This document shows, piece after piece, positions 16,764 to 25,500 of a DNA stretch of 33,447 nt. Under the pieces are notes generated by a model. That model was not told the DNA's origin. It did not search any database and worked only from the letters and a program-made list of their open reading frames with translations. This DNA comes from Phycisphaeraceae bacterium. GTDB lineage: Bacteria; Planctomycetota; Phycisphaerae; Phycisphaerales; Phycisphaeraceae. Within the stretch, counting starts at the first letter, position 1. Each line of letters opens with the position of its first letter. Position numbers and translations under genes: made by a program. The stretch is taken from the NCBI GenBank assembly GCA_028280965.1, contig JANQKT010000209.1, forward strand, positions 1 through 33,447, given 5' to 3'.

Positions 16764-16803
16764 AAAAAGGGGACGGCCCCCCTGTGTAAAGGGGGCCGTC
16801 CCC
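16764..16803 (-). terminator. Strong hairpin, terminator of glnII (minus strand)
   Basis: A perfect 13-bp inverted repeat GGGGACGGCCCCC/GGGGGCCGTCCCC has a 9-nt loop. Read on the minus strand it is followed by five T, so it fits termination of glnII, whose stop lies 86 nt upstream. The symmetrical A/T flanks (TTAAAAA and TGTTAAA) also suggest a dispersed palindromic element used as a terminator. Confidence 0.75.
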
Positions 16804-16889
16804 TGTTAAATCGCCAAGGCAGAAAAAAATCCCGAACGGGCCACGGATGGCCCGCCCGGGACAGGAGGAATCAATCGGTTGTGCCTGGA

Positions 16890-17927
16890 TCAGGCCGGCT
16901 GCAGGTCCAGGGCCTTGCACGCCGTCTTGACGGTCTTGATGATCGTCGCCGCGACCTTGTACGGGTCGGCCGCCGAGTTGGGCCGGCGGTCTTCGAGCCA
17001 GCCCTTGTAGCCGTTCTCGACCGTCGCGATCGGGATGCGGATCGACGCCCCGCGGTCCGACACGCCGTACGAGAACTTGTCGATCGACTGCGTCTCGTGC
17101 AGGCCGGTCAGCCGCTGGTCGTTCTCGGCGCCGTAGACGTCGATGTGCGCCTTGATGCGGTCCGGCGTGCCGAAGGCCTCGCAGATCTTGCCGTAGATCT
17201 CCTTGCTGCCGCAGGTGCGCAGGACATCGTTGGAGAAGTTCGCGTGCATGCCCGAGCCGTTCCAGTCGCCCTTGACCGGCTTGCAGTGCCAGCTAATCGA
17301 CAGGCCGTACTTCTCGCCGACGCGCTCGAGCAGGTAGCGCCCGATCCACATCTCGTCGCCGGCCTGGGCAGCGCCCTTGGCAAAGCCCTGGAACTCCCAC
17401 TGGCCGCACATCACTTCCGCGTTGATGCCCTCGACGTTCAGGCCCGCTTCGAGGCACAGGTCCAGGTGCTCCTCGACCATCTCCCGGCCGATCGCGTTGC
17501 TCGCGCCGACCGAGCAGTAGTACGGCCCCTGCGGCGCGGGGAACCCGCCCTGCGGGAAGCCGATGGGCAGCTGCGTCGCCGGGTCCATGATCGTGTACTC
17601 CTGCTCGAAGCCGAACCAGAAGTCGTTGTCATCGTCGTCGATCAGCGCCCGGCCGTTGGACTCGTGCGGCGTGCCGTCCGCGTTGAGCACCTCGGTCATC
17701 ACCAGGTACCCGTCCTTGCGGCCCGGGTCGGGGCAGCAGAACACCGGCTTGAGCAGGCAGTCGGAGCTGCCGCCCTCGGCCTGCTCGGTGGATGAGCCGT
17801 CAAAGGACCACACCGGGCAGTCCTCCAGCTTGCCGCTGAAGTCACTGACGATCTTGGTCTTGCTGCGCAGACTCTGGGTGGGCTTGTAGCCGTCCAGCCA
17901 AATGTACTCAAGCTTCGATTTTGCCAT
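16890..17927 (-). CDS. glnII: Glutamine synthetase type II (eukaryotic-like GSII)
   Basis: This 345-residue enzyme makes glutamine from glutamate, ammonia and ATP. It belongs to the short GSII class and not to the roughly 470-residue GlnA class. Diagnostic pieces are EYIWLDGYKPTQSLRSKTKI, WSFDGSSTEQAEG, FGFEQEYTIMD, NAEVMCGQWEFQ, NGSGMHANFSN and RGASIRIP. The start is set at 17927 (MAKSKLEYIW). CAGGAG lies upstream with a long spacing of about 12 nt, and the 30 additional in-frame residues further upstream show no similarity. GSII enzymes are not adenylylated like GlnA, so control is probably transcriptional. No PII or ammonium-transporter gene is adjacent. Confidence 0.95.
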   Translation of the reverse strand: MAKSKLEYIWLDGYKPTQSLRSKTKIVSDFSGKLEDCPVWSFDGSSTEQAEGGSSDCLLKPVFCCPDPGRKDGYLVMTEVLNADGTPHESNGRALIDDDDNDFWFGFEQEYTIMDPATQLPIGFPQGGFPAPQGPYYCSVGASNAIGREMVEEHLDLCLEAGLNVEGINAEVMCGQWEFQGFAKGAAQAGDEMWIGRYLLERVGEKYGLSISWHCKPVKGDWNGSGMHANFSNDVLRTCGSKEIYGKICEAFGTPDRIKAHIDVYGAENDQRLTGLHETQSIDKFSYGVSDRGASIRIPIATVENGYKGWLEDRRPNSAADPYKVAATIIKTVKTACKALDLQPA

Positions 17928-18249
17928 GGTCGCTGACCACTCCTGAAAGGTGTTCCTCGAGGCCCAGCCCGCCGTGGGCCGGCAATACCTGACCGGGAAA
18001 CAGCATACGGCGAACAAGGGTCACGGCCTGGCGACGCCGCCAGACCAGTAATGCATCATAATCTCGGCAGATGAAAAGGTCAACGCCTATTGACAACGCG
18101 AAAAAAATTTTTTGTGCCCAATTATTAGGCAAATATGGGATTGGACGGGATCGCCTCCACTCGACCCGCCTGCCATTGATGGCTCCAGCCTGGCCCGCGT
18201 GGATCATGGCGGAACATGTTGATGCATCCGAACGCTGTACACTAGATGT
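17928..18249. other. Intergenic region between glnII and the XylR-like gene, AT-rich centre
   Basis: These 322 nt separate the two divergent genes. A TTGACA sits at 18090-18095 on the plus strand, followed by an A7T6 tract that contains the palindrome AAAAAATTTTTT. I do not see a convincing -10 box at the right distance. No open frame with family similarity is present. Confidence 0.5.
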
Positions 18250-19470
18250 ATGGCAAACCCGCATCGACGTATCGCGATGATGATGGAGCTGGAGAGCAGC
18301 TACAGCCGCCACGTCGATATCTACATCGGGGCGCACCACTATGCGGAGCAGGCGGGCTGGGAGATCATCATCGATGAGTTCGCGGACCACCGCCTCGCAG
18401 AACTGCGGGGCGGGGAGCCGCCATACGACGGGGTGATCGCGCGTTCGAATGAAACACTCATGAAACACGCGAAGGCGATCGGGCTGCCGGTCGTCAATGC
18501 CTGGCTGAACTCGCCGGTCGCGGACGAGCTGCCGGGCGTGTTCCCCGATTTTTTCGAGGTCGGCCGGCTGCGGGGTGAACACCTTATATCGCGCGGTGTG
18601 ACACGCTTCATTACTCTGACCGCTGACACCGTCGGCCACCGCATGGAGGTCGAGGGCTTCCGGCACGCGCTGGCGGAGAAGAACTACCCCTGCGAGCACA
18701 TCGAGGTCACCAACGATGTCTCGCACACCATCGAGCAGTGGCACGGGATCGAGAAGGCGATGGACCGCGCGCTCGCGCAGCTCCAGCCGCCGGTCGGCAT
18801 CTTCGCGGGCCACGAGATGGTCGGCCGGCTGGTGGCCCAGCGCTGCCGCAGCTTCGGCCTGGCGGTACCGCAGGACGTGGCGATCATGACCGGGTGCAAC
18901 GAGTCCGCCTTTGTCGAGCAGCCCCGCCCCTCCCTAACCAGCATCGACCTCGACAGCGAGCAGGTCGGCTACGAAGCGGCCCGGATGCTGCACGGGCTCA
19001 TGGACGGCCGGGCCCCGCATACCGAGAAGGTCTTCACCCCGCCGGCCGGCGTGGTGGTGCGTGAATCCACGGACTTCCACGTCGTGGCGGACGCCGATGT
19101 CGAGGCGGCGCTCAAGTACATCGCCGAGAATTTCCACCGCCGCATCGGCCCCGACGATGTGGCGAGAGAGGTCCGCCTGCAGACACGGACCCTGCAGAAC
19201 CGTTTCCGCAAGGCGCTGGGCTGGCCGGTCGCGACCGAGATCCGCCGGGTGCGTGTCGAGCGCGCCAAGCGTGCGCTGGCCCAGAGCGACCGCCTGGTCG
19301 CCGACATCGCCGAGGAGGTCGGCTACCCCGACCCGATGCGGCTGTACGAGGTATTCCGCCGGGAGGTCGGCATGTCGCCCAGCGCGTTCCGCAAGCAGCG
19401 GCAGAACCCGCCGGGCCTGGACGGGGCACGGGCCGCCGGGCCGTCGCGCGCCTCCCACGCGCATGAATAA
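18250..19470 (+). CDS. XylR-like transcriptional regulator (sugar-binding domain plus AraC HTH)
   Basis: This 406-residue regulator combines a LacI/periplasmic-binding-type ligand domain (about residues 5-275, including YDGVIARSNET, VGIFAGHEMVGRLVAQRC and EQPRPSLTSIDLDSEQVGYEAARML) with a C-terminal AraC double helix-turn-helix (about residues 280-385). The AraC signature runs from ADIAEEVGYPD to FRREVGMSPSAFRKQR. This is the architecture of E. coli XylR and is very abundant in planctomycetes, where it controls sugar-use genes. The ligand cannot be deduced and no obvious target operon is adjacent. A GC-rich hairpin follows the stop directly. Confidence 0.92.
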   Translation: MANPHRRIAMMMELESSYSRHVDIYIGAHHYAEQAGWEIIIDEFADHRLAELRGGEPPYDGVIARSNETLMKHAKAIGLPVVNAWLNSPVADELPGVFPDFFEVGRLRGEHLISRGVTRFITLTADTVGHRMEVEGFRHALAEKNYPCEHIEVTNDVSHTIEQWHGIEKAMDRALAQLQPPVGIFAGHEMVGRLVAQRCRSFGLAVPQDVAIMTGCNESAFVEQPRPSLTSIDLDSEQVGYEAARMLHGLMDGRAPHTEKVFTPPAGVVVRESTDFHVVADADVEAALKYIAENFHRRIGPDDVAREVRLQTRTLQNRFRKALGWPVATEIRRVRVERAKRALAQSDRLVADIAEEVGYPDPMRLYEVFRREVGMSPSAFRKQRQNPPGLDGARAAGPSRASHAHE

Positions 19471-19488
19471 CCCCCGCCTTCGCGGGGG
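19471..19488 (+). terminator. Hairpin directly after the XylR-like gene
   Basis: A perfect 7-bp stem CCCCCGC/GCGGGGG with a CTTC loop begins at the base after the TAA. There is no T-run, so it may be an attenuating hairpin or a weak terminator. Confidence 0.6.
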
Positions 19489-19515
19489 CCGGCCATCGGG
19501 CATCTTCTTCACAAA

Positions 19516-19571
19516 AGGCCGCGGAGGGATTCGAACCCTCGATAGCTTACGCTAGCGGATTTGCAATCCGT
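19516..19571 (-). pseudogene. 3' half of a tRNA (GCA anticodon loop, long variable arm), 5' half missing
   Basis: Read on the minus strand, there is a near-complete anticodon arm (ACGGA-TTGCAAA-TCCGC) with anticodon GCA (Cys). It is followed by a 14-nt variable arm that pairs TAGC with GCTA, then a perfect T-arm (GAGGG-TTCGAAT-CCCTC), and then the 3' acceptor strand CGCGGCC. The 5' acceptor strand should be GGCCGCG. I cannot find it in the roughly 150 nt upstream on the minus strand, and no D-arm pairs convincingly. It is best read as a tRNA 3' fragment left at an integration site. An unusual class II-like Cys tRNA is the alternative. Confidence 0.6.
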
Positions 19572-19742
19572 TCCAGCGATTCCATAACTACTTGCCCAAT
19601 AGACGTTATTGTTTGACGTGTTTGGGCTTGTGTGACTGGCCGCAGACTGGCAATGGACTGACTGGGGACCAAACGGAGACTCAAAGAGACGCAACTTTGG
19701 ACGCAGAGCCTAAGCTCGCGCCTCGACATATCACAGAGCCAT

Positions 19743-19780
19743 ACTCCTTCGGCCTACTTACTGCTACTGCGCGAAGGAGT
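19743..19780. repeat. 9-bp perfect inverted repeat beside the old end of the CRISPR array
   Basis: ACTCCTTCG (19743-19751) and CGAAGGAGT (19772-19780) pair perfectly around a 20-nt loop, 18 nt before the most degenerate repeat. There is no T-run. Its role is unknown. Confidence 0.5.
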
Positions 19781-19797
19781 CGGAACATGCGATCTAG

Positions 19798-21143
19798 TAC
19801 GCGGGCTGGTCACGAGACGAGATTAGTATAGACTTAACTCTTGTTCATAACTGGGGCCTTACCCGTTGCGGGTTAGTCACGAAGCGGGATTGGGTAGACT
19901 CCCATCGGTTCACTTCCTCACAAGCCACAGTTGCGGGTTGGTCACGAGGCGGGATTGGATAGACTCCGGGCCTGGTGCGCACACACAGGCGTGCGTTGCG
20001 GGTTGGTCACGAGGCGGGATTGGATAGACTGCGTACTTGATGATGGCCGGCGAGCGATCTGTTGCGGGTTGGTCACGAGGCGGGATTGGATAGACTAAGT
20101 TCTGCCCCCAGACCCTCCCGTTGCTGTTGCGGGTTGGTCACGAGGCGGGATTGGATAGACTTTCTTCTCTTTAGTCAACGACGGTGATAGGTTGCGGGTT
20201 GGTCACGAGGCGGGATTGGATAGACTCCAGAACGGGCTGCCGTCGCTCTCCACGTGTTGCGGGTTGGTCACGAGGCGGGATTGGATAGACTTCACTGTCA
20301 CATCCGGGACGTAGGTGGGGTGTTGCGGGTTGGTCACGAGGCGGGATTGGATAGACTCGGGAGATCGCGTTTAGCGCGTGCACACAGTTGCGGGTTGGTC
20401 ACGAGGCGGGATTGGATAGACTCACCGGCTGGCTCTGCCGCACCTGCTGGCTGTTGCGGGTTGGTCACGAGGCGGGATTGGATAGACTGGTGTTCGCCTC
20501 GCCCACGCATCGAATTATGTTGCGGGTTGGTCACGAGGCGGGATTGGATAGACTCGCCGACCACGCGACCTCCGCGGAGTACTGTTGCGGGTTGGTCACG
20601 AGGCGGGATTGGATAGACTTGCCTCAACTGTTTACGACTTCGTCTGTGTTGCGGGTTGGTCACGAGGCGGGATTGGATAGACTGCTAGAACGTATGCCTA
20701 GACCCGCACGGCGGTTGCGGGTTGGTCACGAGGCGGGATTGGATAGACTCGGACCCATCGCCCACGACATTGACTACAGTTGCGGGTTGGTCACGAGGCG
20801 GGATTGGATAGACTTAGTCACTGCAAAGAACAGGACTGGAGGTGTTGCGGGTTGGTCACGAGGCGGGATTGGATAGACTTCTTTGGAATTCCGACAAGAC
20901 AAGCTACCCGTTGCGGGTTGGTCACGAGGCGGGATTGGATAGACTACCGCCCCGGATACAACGCTAGTCCTTATGTTGCGGGTTGGTCACGAGGCGGGAT
21001 TGGATAGACTGACAGCCCGGAAGACTTCTTCCAGTCACTTGTTGCGGGTTGGTCACGAGGCGGGATTGGATAGACTCGTCGTCTCGGCCGACCCGGCACG
21101 CAACAGCGTTGCGGGTTGGTCACGAGGCGGGATTGGATAGACT
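19798..21143 (+). CRISPR. CRISPR array, 21 repeats (36 nt) and 20 spacers, type II-C
   Basis: Nineteen identical 36-nt repeats run from 19930 to 21143, beginning GTTGCGGGTTGG and ending ATTGGATAGACT. Before them come a repeat with three substitutions (19865-19900) and a strongly decayed one with a 1-nt insertion (19798-19834), which still keeps exact spacer distance. The 20 spacers measure 28-31 nt, mostly 29-30, and I see no two alike. The orientation is plus strand, because the tracrRNA anti-repeat on the plus strand is complementary to this repeat strand. Decay at the low-coordinate end implies that new spacers enter at the end next to cas2. The crRNA transcripts would then run toward cas2, convergent with the cas operon. 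Confidence 0.98.
21116..21143 (+). promoter_or_regulatory. Candidate promoter embedded in each CRISPR repeat (last copy given)
   Basis: Inside the repeat, TTGGTC (repeat positions 9-14) and TAGACT (positions 31-36) are 16 nt apart, like weak -35 and -10 boxes. Transcription would start inside the following spacer. Neisseria and Campylobacter II-C arrays have this layout, with TACAAT at the repeat end. The match here is only partial (3/6 and 4/6). Confidence 0.4.
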
Positions 21144-21193
21144 CTTTCTCCCCCAAGGCAGGTCGGATACAGCACTTAGGTCCTTCTGGAGAC
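21144..21193 (+). other. Array-to-cas2 spacer, probable leader end
   Basis: Only 50 nt separate the last intact repeat from the cas2 stop codon. A CTGGAG/CTCCAG stem (21186-21191 with 21203-21208) spans the cas2 stop, with an A6 tract in its loop. Because this end carries the intact repeats, it is the likely integration end, and part of the leader may lie within cas2. Confidence 0.5.
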
Positions 21194-21499
21194 TCAAAAA
21201 AGCTCCAGTTGGGCCGGGGGCTGCTCCGGTTTGCGGCGTTTTTTGCCCCAAAAGCACCGCATCCGCTCGTACTGCTTGTCGGTAATCGTGATGATCCGGA
21301 CCTCGCCATCGGGCGGCAGCGCCTGCTCGACCCGTTTGATGTGGACGTTCGCGTTTTCCTGGCTGGCGCAGTGGCGGACATACACGGAGAACTGCATCTG
21401 GGCGAAACCATCCTTCAGCAGCTTCTTGCGGAACTGCGCGTACGCCTTCCGCGCCTTTTTGGTGTCGGTCGGCAGGTCGAACATGGTCAATACCCACAT
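21194..21499 (-). CDS. cas2: CRISPR-associated endoribonuclease-fold protein Cas2
   Basis: This 101-residue protein is the structural partner of Cas1 in spacer integration. It begins MWVLTMFDLPTDTKKARKAY, with the conserved aspartate D8 at the end of the first ferredoxin strand. It continues through FRKKLLKDGF, MQFSVYVRHCASQENA and the strand GEVRIITITDKQYERM, ending in a proline-rich LELF tail typical of type II Cas2. The ATG at 21499 gives the family start. The frame is open to 21655 but that part overlaps cas1 and has no similarity. It starts 26 nt after the cas1 stop, and its stop lies 50 nt from the array. Confidence 0.96.
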   Translation of the reverse strand: MWVLTMFDLPTDTKKARKAYAQFRKKLLKDGFAQMQFSVYVRHCASQENANVHIKRVEQALPPDGEVRIITITDKQYERMRCFWGKKRRKPEQPPAQLELF

Positions 21500-21525
21500 G
21501 CATCGGTACCCATCGATATACACGA

Positions 21526-22440
21526 TCAGCCGTCCAATTCCAAGGGCCACGGGATCGATAGTTTTACCTGCTCGCCAGTGAAGCAGCGCACCAACGAAGC
21601 CGTGTAACGATGCAACTGCACCATCAACGGCCCGGTCTGCTCGTCCATCAGGCACTCTGCGGTCAGGATTGAGAGCAACCGCGCTTTGTTCGCCTGATCT
21701 AACTCTTCTCGTTCTTCGCGCATTAATCCACGAGCATGGCGATCAACCAGCGGTCGAAGCGGCTCCATCAGGTCGTCGACGAGACAGAATGCGTTGGAGC
21801 GATTGGCGTGGTGCAGGCCGAGCGCGGGGTGCAGCCCGGCGCTGACCAGGGCCCGTGCAACCGCCGCACGCAAGACGGCGTACCCATAGTTCAGGTGCAG
21901 GTTCAGCGGGTCGGTCCCATCAGGGTCGCGGCAGAAGGCACTGAACTCGCTGCGCCACTCGGCCCAGTACTGTTTTGCGGCCTGTGCTTCCACATTCGTA
22001 GGGTCGCCGGATCGGACCTCCTTGAACAACGCCTTGAGTTTCCGCCACCCGATTGAGTCCTTAGGCAGGTTGGATGCCTGAGCGCGAACCTTGCCGACAA
22101 CAAGCTGCTGCCATAGCCGTTTGGCCCGCGGTTTAGACAGGCTGATCTGTTCGCGGAGCCGATCGACCTGTTGGGTGTGTGACGAAATCGGCAGCAGCAG
22201 CCCCGCGGGCTGGTGGTCACGCCCGCAGACGACAACGCACGCTCCTTTGTGCAGGAGCGTCTGCAACGCCCCGTGCGAGTAGGTGACCTGTGGGTGATCA
22301 ACGACCACCACGCCGATGTCCTCGGCGGGGATCGAGGAGGCTTGTTCCTTGGGTGCATCGAATGGCTGGATGATGAGCTGATCCAGCTTGGCGGACAGGT
22401 ACACCGGCTGGCGTGATATCTCGACCGTGCGTTTGATCAT
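21526..22440 (-). CDS. cas1: CRISPR integrase Cas1 (type II)
   Basis: This 304-residue integrase inserts new spacers together with Cas2. The metal ligands are visible: E151 in PTNVEAQAAKQYW, H211 in GLHHANRSNAF, and D222/D223 in LVDDLMEPLRPLVD. The N-terminal beta domain is at about residues 1-85 (SAKLDQLIIQ, GVVVVDHPQVTYSHGAL, VVVCGRDHQPAG). All match the type II branch in length and motif order. An AGGAA ribosome site precedes the ATG. The gene follows cas9 after 80 nt and is upstream of cas2, forming the operon cas9-cas1-cas2. Neither cas4 nor csn2 is present, which fits subtype II-C. Confidence 0.97.
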   Translation of the reverse strand: MIKRTVEISRQPVYLSAKLDQLIIQPFDAPKEQASSIPAEDIGVVVVDHPQVTYSHGALQTLLHKGACVVVCGRDHQPAGLLLPISSHTQQVDRLREQISLSKPRAKRLWQQLVVGKVRAQASNLPKDSIGWRKLKALFKEVRSGDPTNVEAQAAKQYWAEWRSEFSAFCRDPDGTDPLNLHLNYGYAVLRAAVARALVSAGLHPALGLHHANRSNAFCLVDDLMEPLRPLVDRHARGLMREEREELDQANKARLLSILTAECLMDEQTGPLMVQLHRYTASLVRCFTGEQVKLSIPWPLELDG

Positions 22441-22520
22441 CCCCGGTTCCTATGGCGGGGCAGGCGGCACCCCATACATAGGCGCTATCGGAGGGATAAG
22501 GATATGGGTTTAGAGGGTAC

Positions 22521-25500
22521 TCAATCCCGATCTATAACCGTGGCTTGTCCCAACACATCCACTTTGACCTTGACAGGCGCTTCGAGCCCGGGTGGAGCAA
22601 GTTTTATAAAATCGCTAACTGATATGGGCATCGGTTCTCGCTTACTGCCGACGATTAGATTCCCATCCTCGTCCTTTTCGCCTTTAGCTCGTCGCGCGTC
22701 CCAGTGATGCTTGAATTGGATCGTGTGGGGTTTGTCCAGCTTGAAAACGACCCAATACGTTGGAGGCCCTATTGCCTTTCCCAGCACCTTACCCTTTTTC
22801 GGCTCCCACTCGCGGCAATAAACCATCTCGCCTTCGGACAGCGACATGATAAACGCTCCGCCCTTGGTGGGATCATCCGACCGGTCCACGGGGTCCAGTG
22901 ATTGCCGCGTGCGTTTCGCCGCGTCGAACATGGGCACAATGGTTCCAGACCACTCGCCATCGGCATCTGCGCGAATCTCGATGTGGTGGTTGTTGCCGCC
23001 CACATAGGCACGATCGGCTTTGCTGCGTTCATCCAAGGCGAGGTCGGATGCCTTGCCGGTGTCCCGTTCCCATTGTTGCCGTTGGTGGTTCCACTTCTTC
23101 CGGTGCGTGACTACCGGGTCTTTCATGGTGCGCAGCAAACGGACCCGCTTAATGGGAACCCTGCTTTTATGGCAGATCGCTTTTTCATCATAGGCCTGTT
23201 TGATTTCTTTCTTTGAGAAACTATCCGGGTCCAGCTTGTACCGTTTCTGGATATTGCCTTCCCGGTCCTTCTCGACGTATTCATAACCGGCGATACATTC
23301 CCGGATGCGCAGCCGCAAGGCGAGGTCGCGGACAAGGCCACTTTTACCTGGCGGTGGATCAACCATAGGGGGTGTGAACCGATCAGACTCAACCAGTGCT
23401 TTCGCACGTTTTTTGGCCTTGCTCTTCCCGACGCCGGCATCCTGATATTCCTGAGCAAGGCGAGCGATTGAATCCTCGGGCTTTTCGGGATTGGGTGGGC
23501 GCAGATGGTTGGGAGTAAGATTGGCAACGCCTCCCAGCAATCGCCCCACATAGGTATTGGGGCTATCCGGAACCGGGCTAAACAGACTTGCTTCGTGAAG
23601 TTCGCCGGTGATCTTCCGACCGGACGAACGGTGACTGACTACGAACGACGACGCTGATTGAGAAGGTTTATCTGCCAAGAGAATGGGCAAGCTGTCCTGC
23701 GCTGCGTAGACTTGATGGATCACCTGCTCGCGGAAAGACTCGACACTGCCCCACGGCGGGTCGAGGCGTCTGCGGCCTGAATCATCATCGCGAGCCAGTT
23801 CCTGAATACGATCGGAATTCGTGAGCGCGATCGCCACGGCGTCCACGGCGTGTTCCCGGTGGTCACCCCGGTTCTTGGCCGAGGCGTTTTGCACTGCTTC
23901 CCGTGAATCATGGCGTAGGTCTACGCTGGTTTGGTATAGCTGCCACTCCTTTCGGAGCCGGGCGGTGTATGCTCCCTTGGTAACGAAGATGCGCCGCTTC
24001 CCGCCCTGGAGGTGGGTCGGTTCGTTCGGCCAGAGGGCCTTGTGCAGGTACTCCTGGACTTGACGCGCCGCGTAGGCGGTATCGGTGAGCTGGCTGCCGC
24101 GCCATTGTTTCGGGACATCCCAGCGGGAAAACAGGTCCCACTTATCGGCGTAGTCACGCTTCGTGAAATACTCATTCGGGCCCGACGGCTTGTGCTTTCC
24201 CATGAATGCCATCGGCTGGGCGTATTCGTCGAACTGTTCTCCCCACCACTCGCGCGGCGTTTGCTTGCTTTTCTTTTGATTGCACCGTGCGTGCGCCAGC
24301 ACCTTGTTGTTCCATGAGTTGATCCCGCAACGGCTTTTGGGAATGATGTGGTCGATCTCAAAACTCTCGCCTTTCGCGGCGACAAAATCAGTGCAGTTGG
24401 TCTGTTCGCAAATCGGGTGTTGGCAGTACGGGCAATGTCCTCTTTGCTGGCGGGCGAGGACGACCCGATCCACGGCTTCTTTGAGTTGGTTGTGACTCAG
24501 TTTGTGAAATTGATCGCCGAACGCCGGCTTGACAATCTCATCCGTAATCTTCTTCCGAATCTTGCTGCGTTTCCGGTTCAGATTCAGTATTCGATCACTC
24601 TCCTTCTCGGATTTGGTGGTTTCGCGCATGAACTCGATCACGATTTGGTCCGGTTTGCGGCCGCCTTGTTTCTGCATGTGGGCCATGATGTGTCGACGGA
24701 CTTCGTAGATCGCTTTGCGCACCACCGGGTTGCTGAGCATCGGCGGGGGGATGAGCTCGTGGGGGTGTTTTCTGATGTAGTGCCGCTCGGCCTTGGTCAA
24801 CGGGGCCCCGCCCAAGGCGTAGCGCTCGGACTCCTGCCTGAGGGCATAATCCCCGGTCTGCTCGAACTCATCCCGTTTCTCCCGAGCATAAGCCGCCCGG
24901 GCCTCGATCTGCGTCAGCCAGCGGTGCTGGAGCGAATCATACCCGTCATCGGCCATCCGGTAGACCGAGATTCGCGGATCGGTTTTGTCTCGCCTTGCAT
25001 CGGTAAAGCAATCCTGCATGTAGGGCAGTAGTTTTTGCACCGACTGACGGGAGATAGACAGGCGTTTCTCAAGCTTCGGGCGGGTTTTCCATCCTTCAAT
25101 CAGTTCGTCCACCTGCGACTTCTCAAGCCCGATTTTTTCCGCTATCTGTCTCAGCCGATCCGCATCCTCATCGAGCGTCGGGTCGCACTTCAAGACCGCG
25201 CGGTTGAGCCCTTCTTGCATGGCGTCCGACCAGTGATCCCAGACTTCTTCGCCCACCGTCCGGCACACAATCTCACGGTGGAACCAGTCGGTGTTGATCT
25301 CGCGGTCTTCATCGTGCTCCAGACTGATCCACCAATCTTCCGGGGAGAGGTCCTGTTTTTTCAGCGAACGCTTGTCGATGCCAAGGGCCGCGCGAACAGC
25401 GGCCACGGACCCGGTTTTCTGCGCGCGAAGCCGGTCGATGACCTTGGCCCGTTCCTCTTCCGTCAGGGACCGCTTTTCCTCGTCGTATGGTCCGCGCAGC

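Noticed and set aside
18090..18120. Strong promoter for the XylR-like gene at the TTGACA/A7T6 tract
   Set aside because: TTGACA is present, but no acceptable -10 box lies 16-18 nt downstream, so I left it as an intergenic note.
19061..19555. Plus-strand frame ending GRGGIRTLDSLR
   Set aside because: It overlaps the XylR-like gene out of frame, and its end is the typical translation of a reverse-strand tRNA.
19511..19600. 3' end of tmRNA
   Set aside because: A clear anticodon arm and variable arm precede the T-arm, which tmRNA lacks, and no tag-peptide frame is present.
20254..21007. Open frames across the array encoding repeated segments such as GLVTRRDWID and RVGHEAGLDRL
   Set aside because: They are translations of the CRISPR repeats, not genes.
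21144..21193. A csn2 or cas4 gene elsewhere in the CRISPR locus
   Set aside because: Only 50 nt lie between array and cas2, 26 nt between cas2 and cas1, and 80 nt between cas1 and cas9. The stretch beyond the tracrRNA has no suitable frame.
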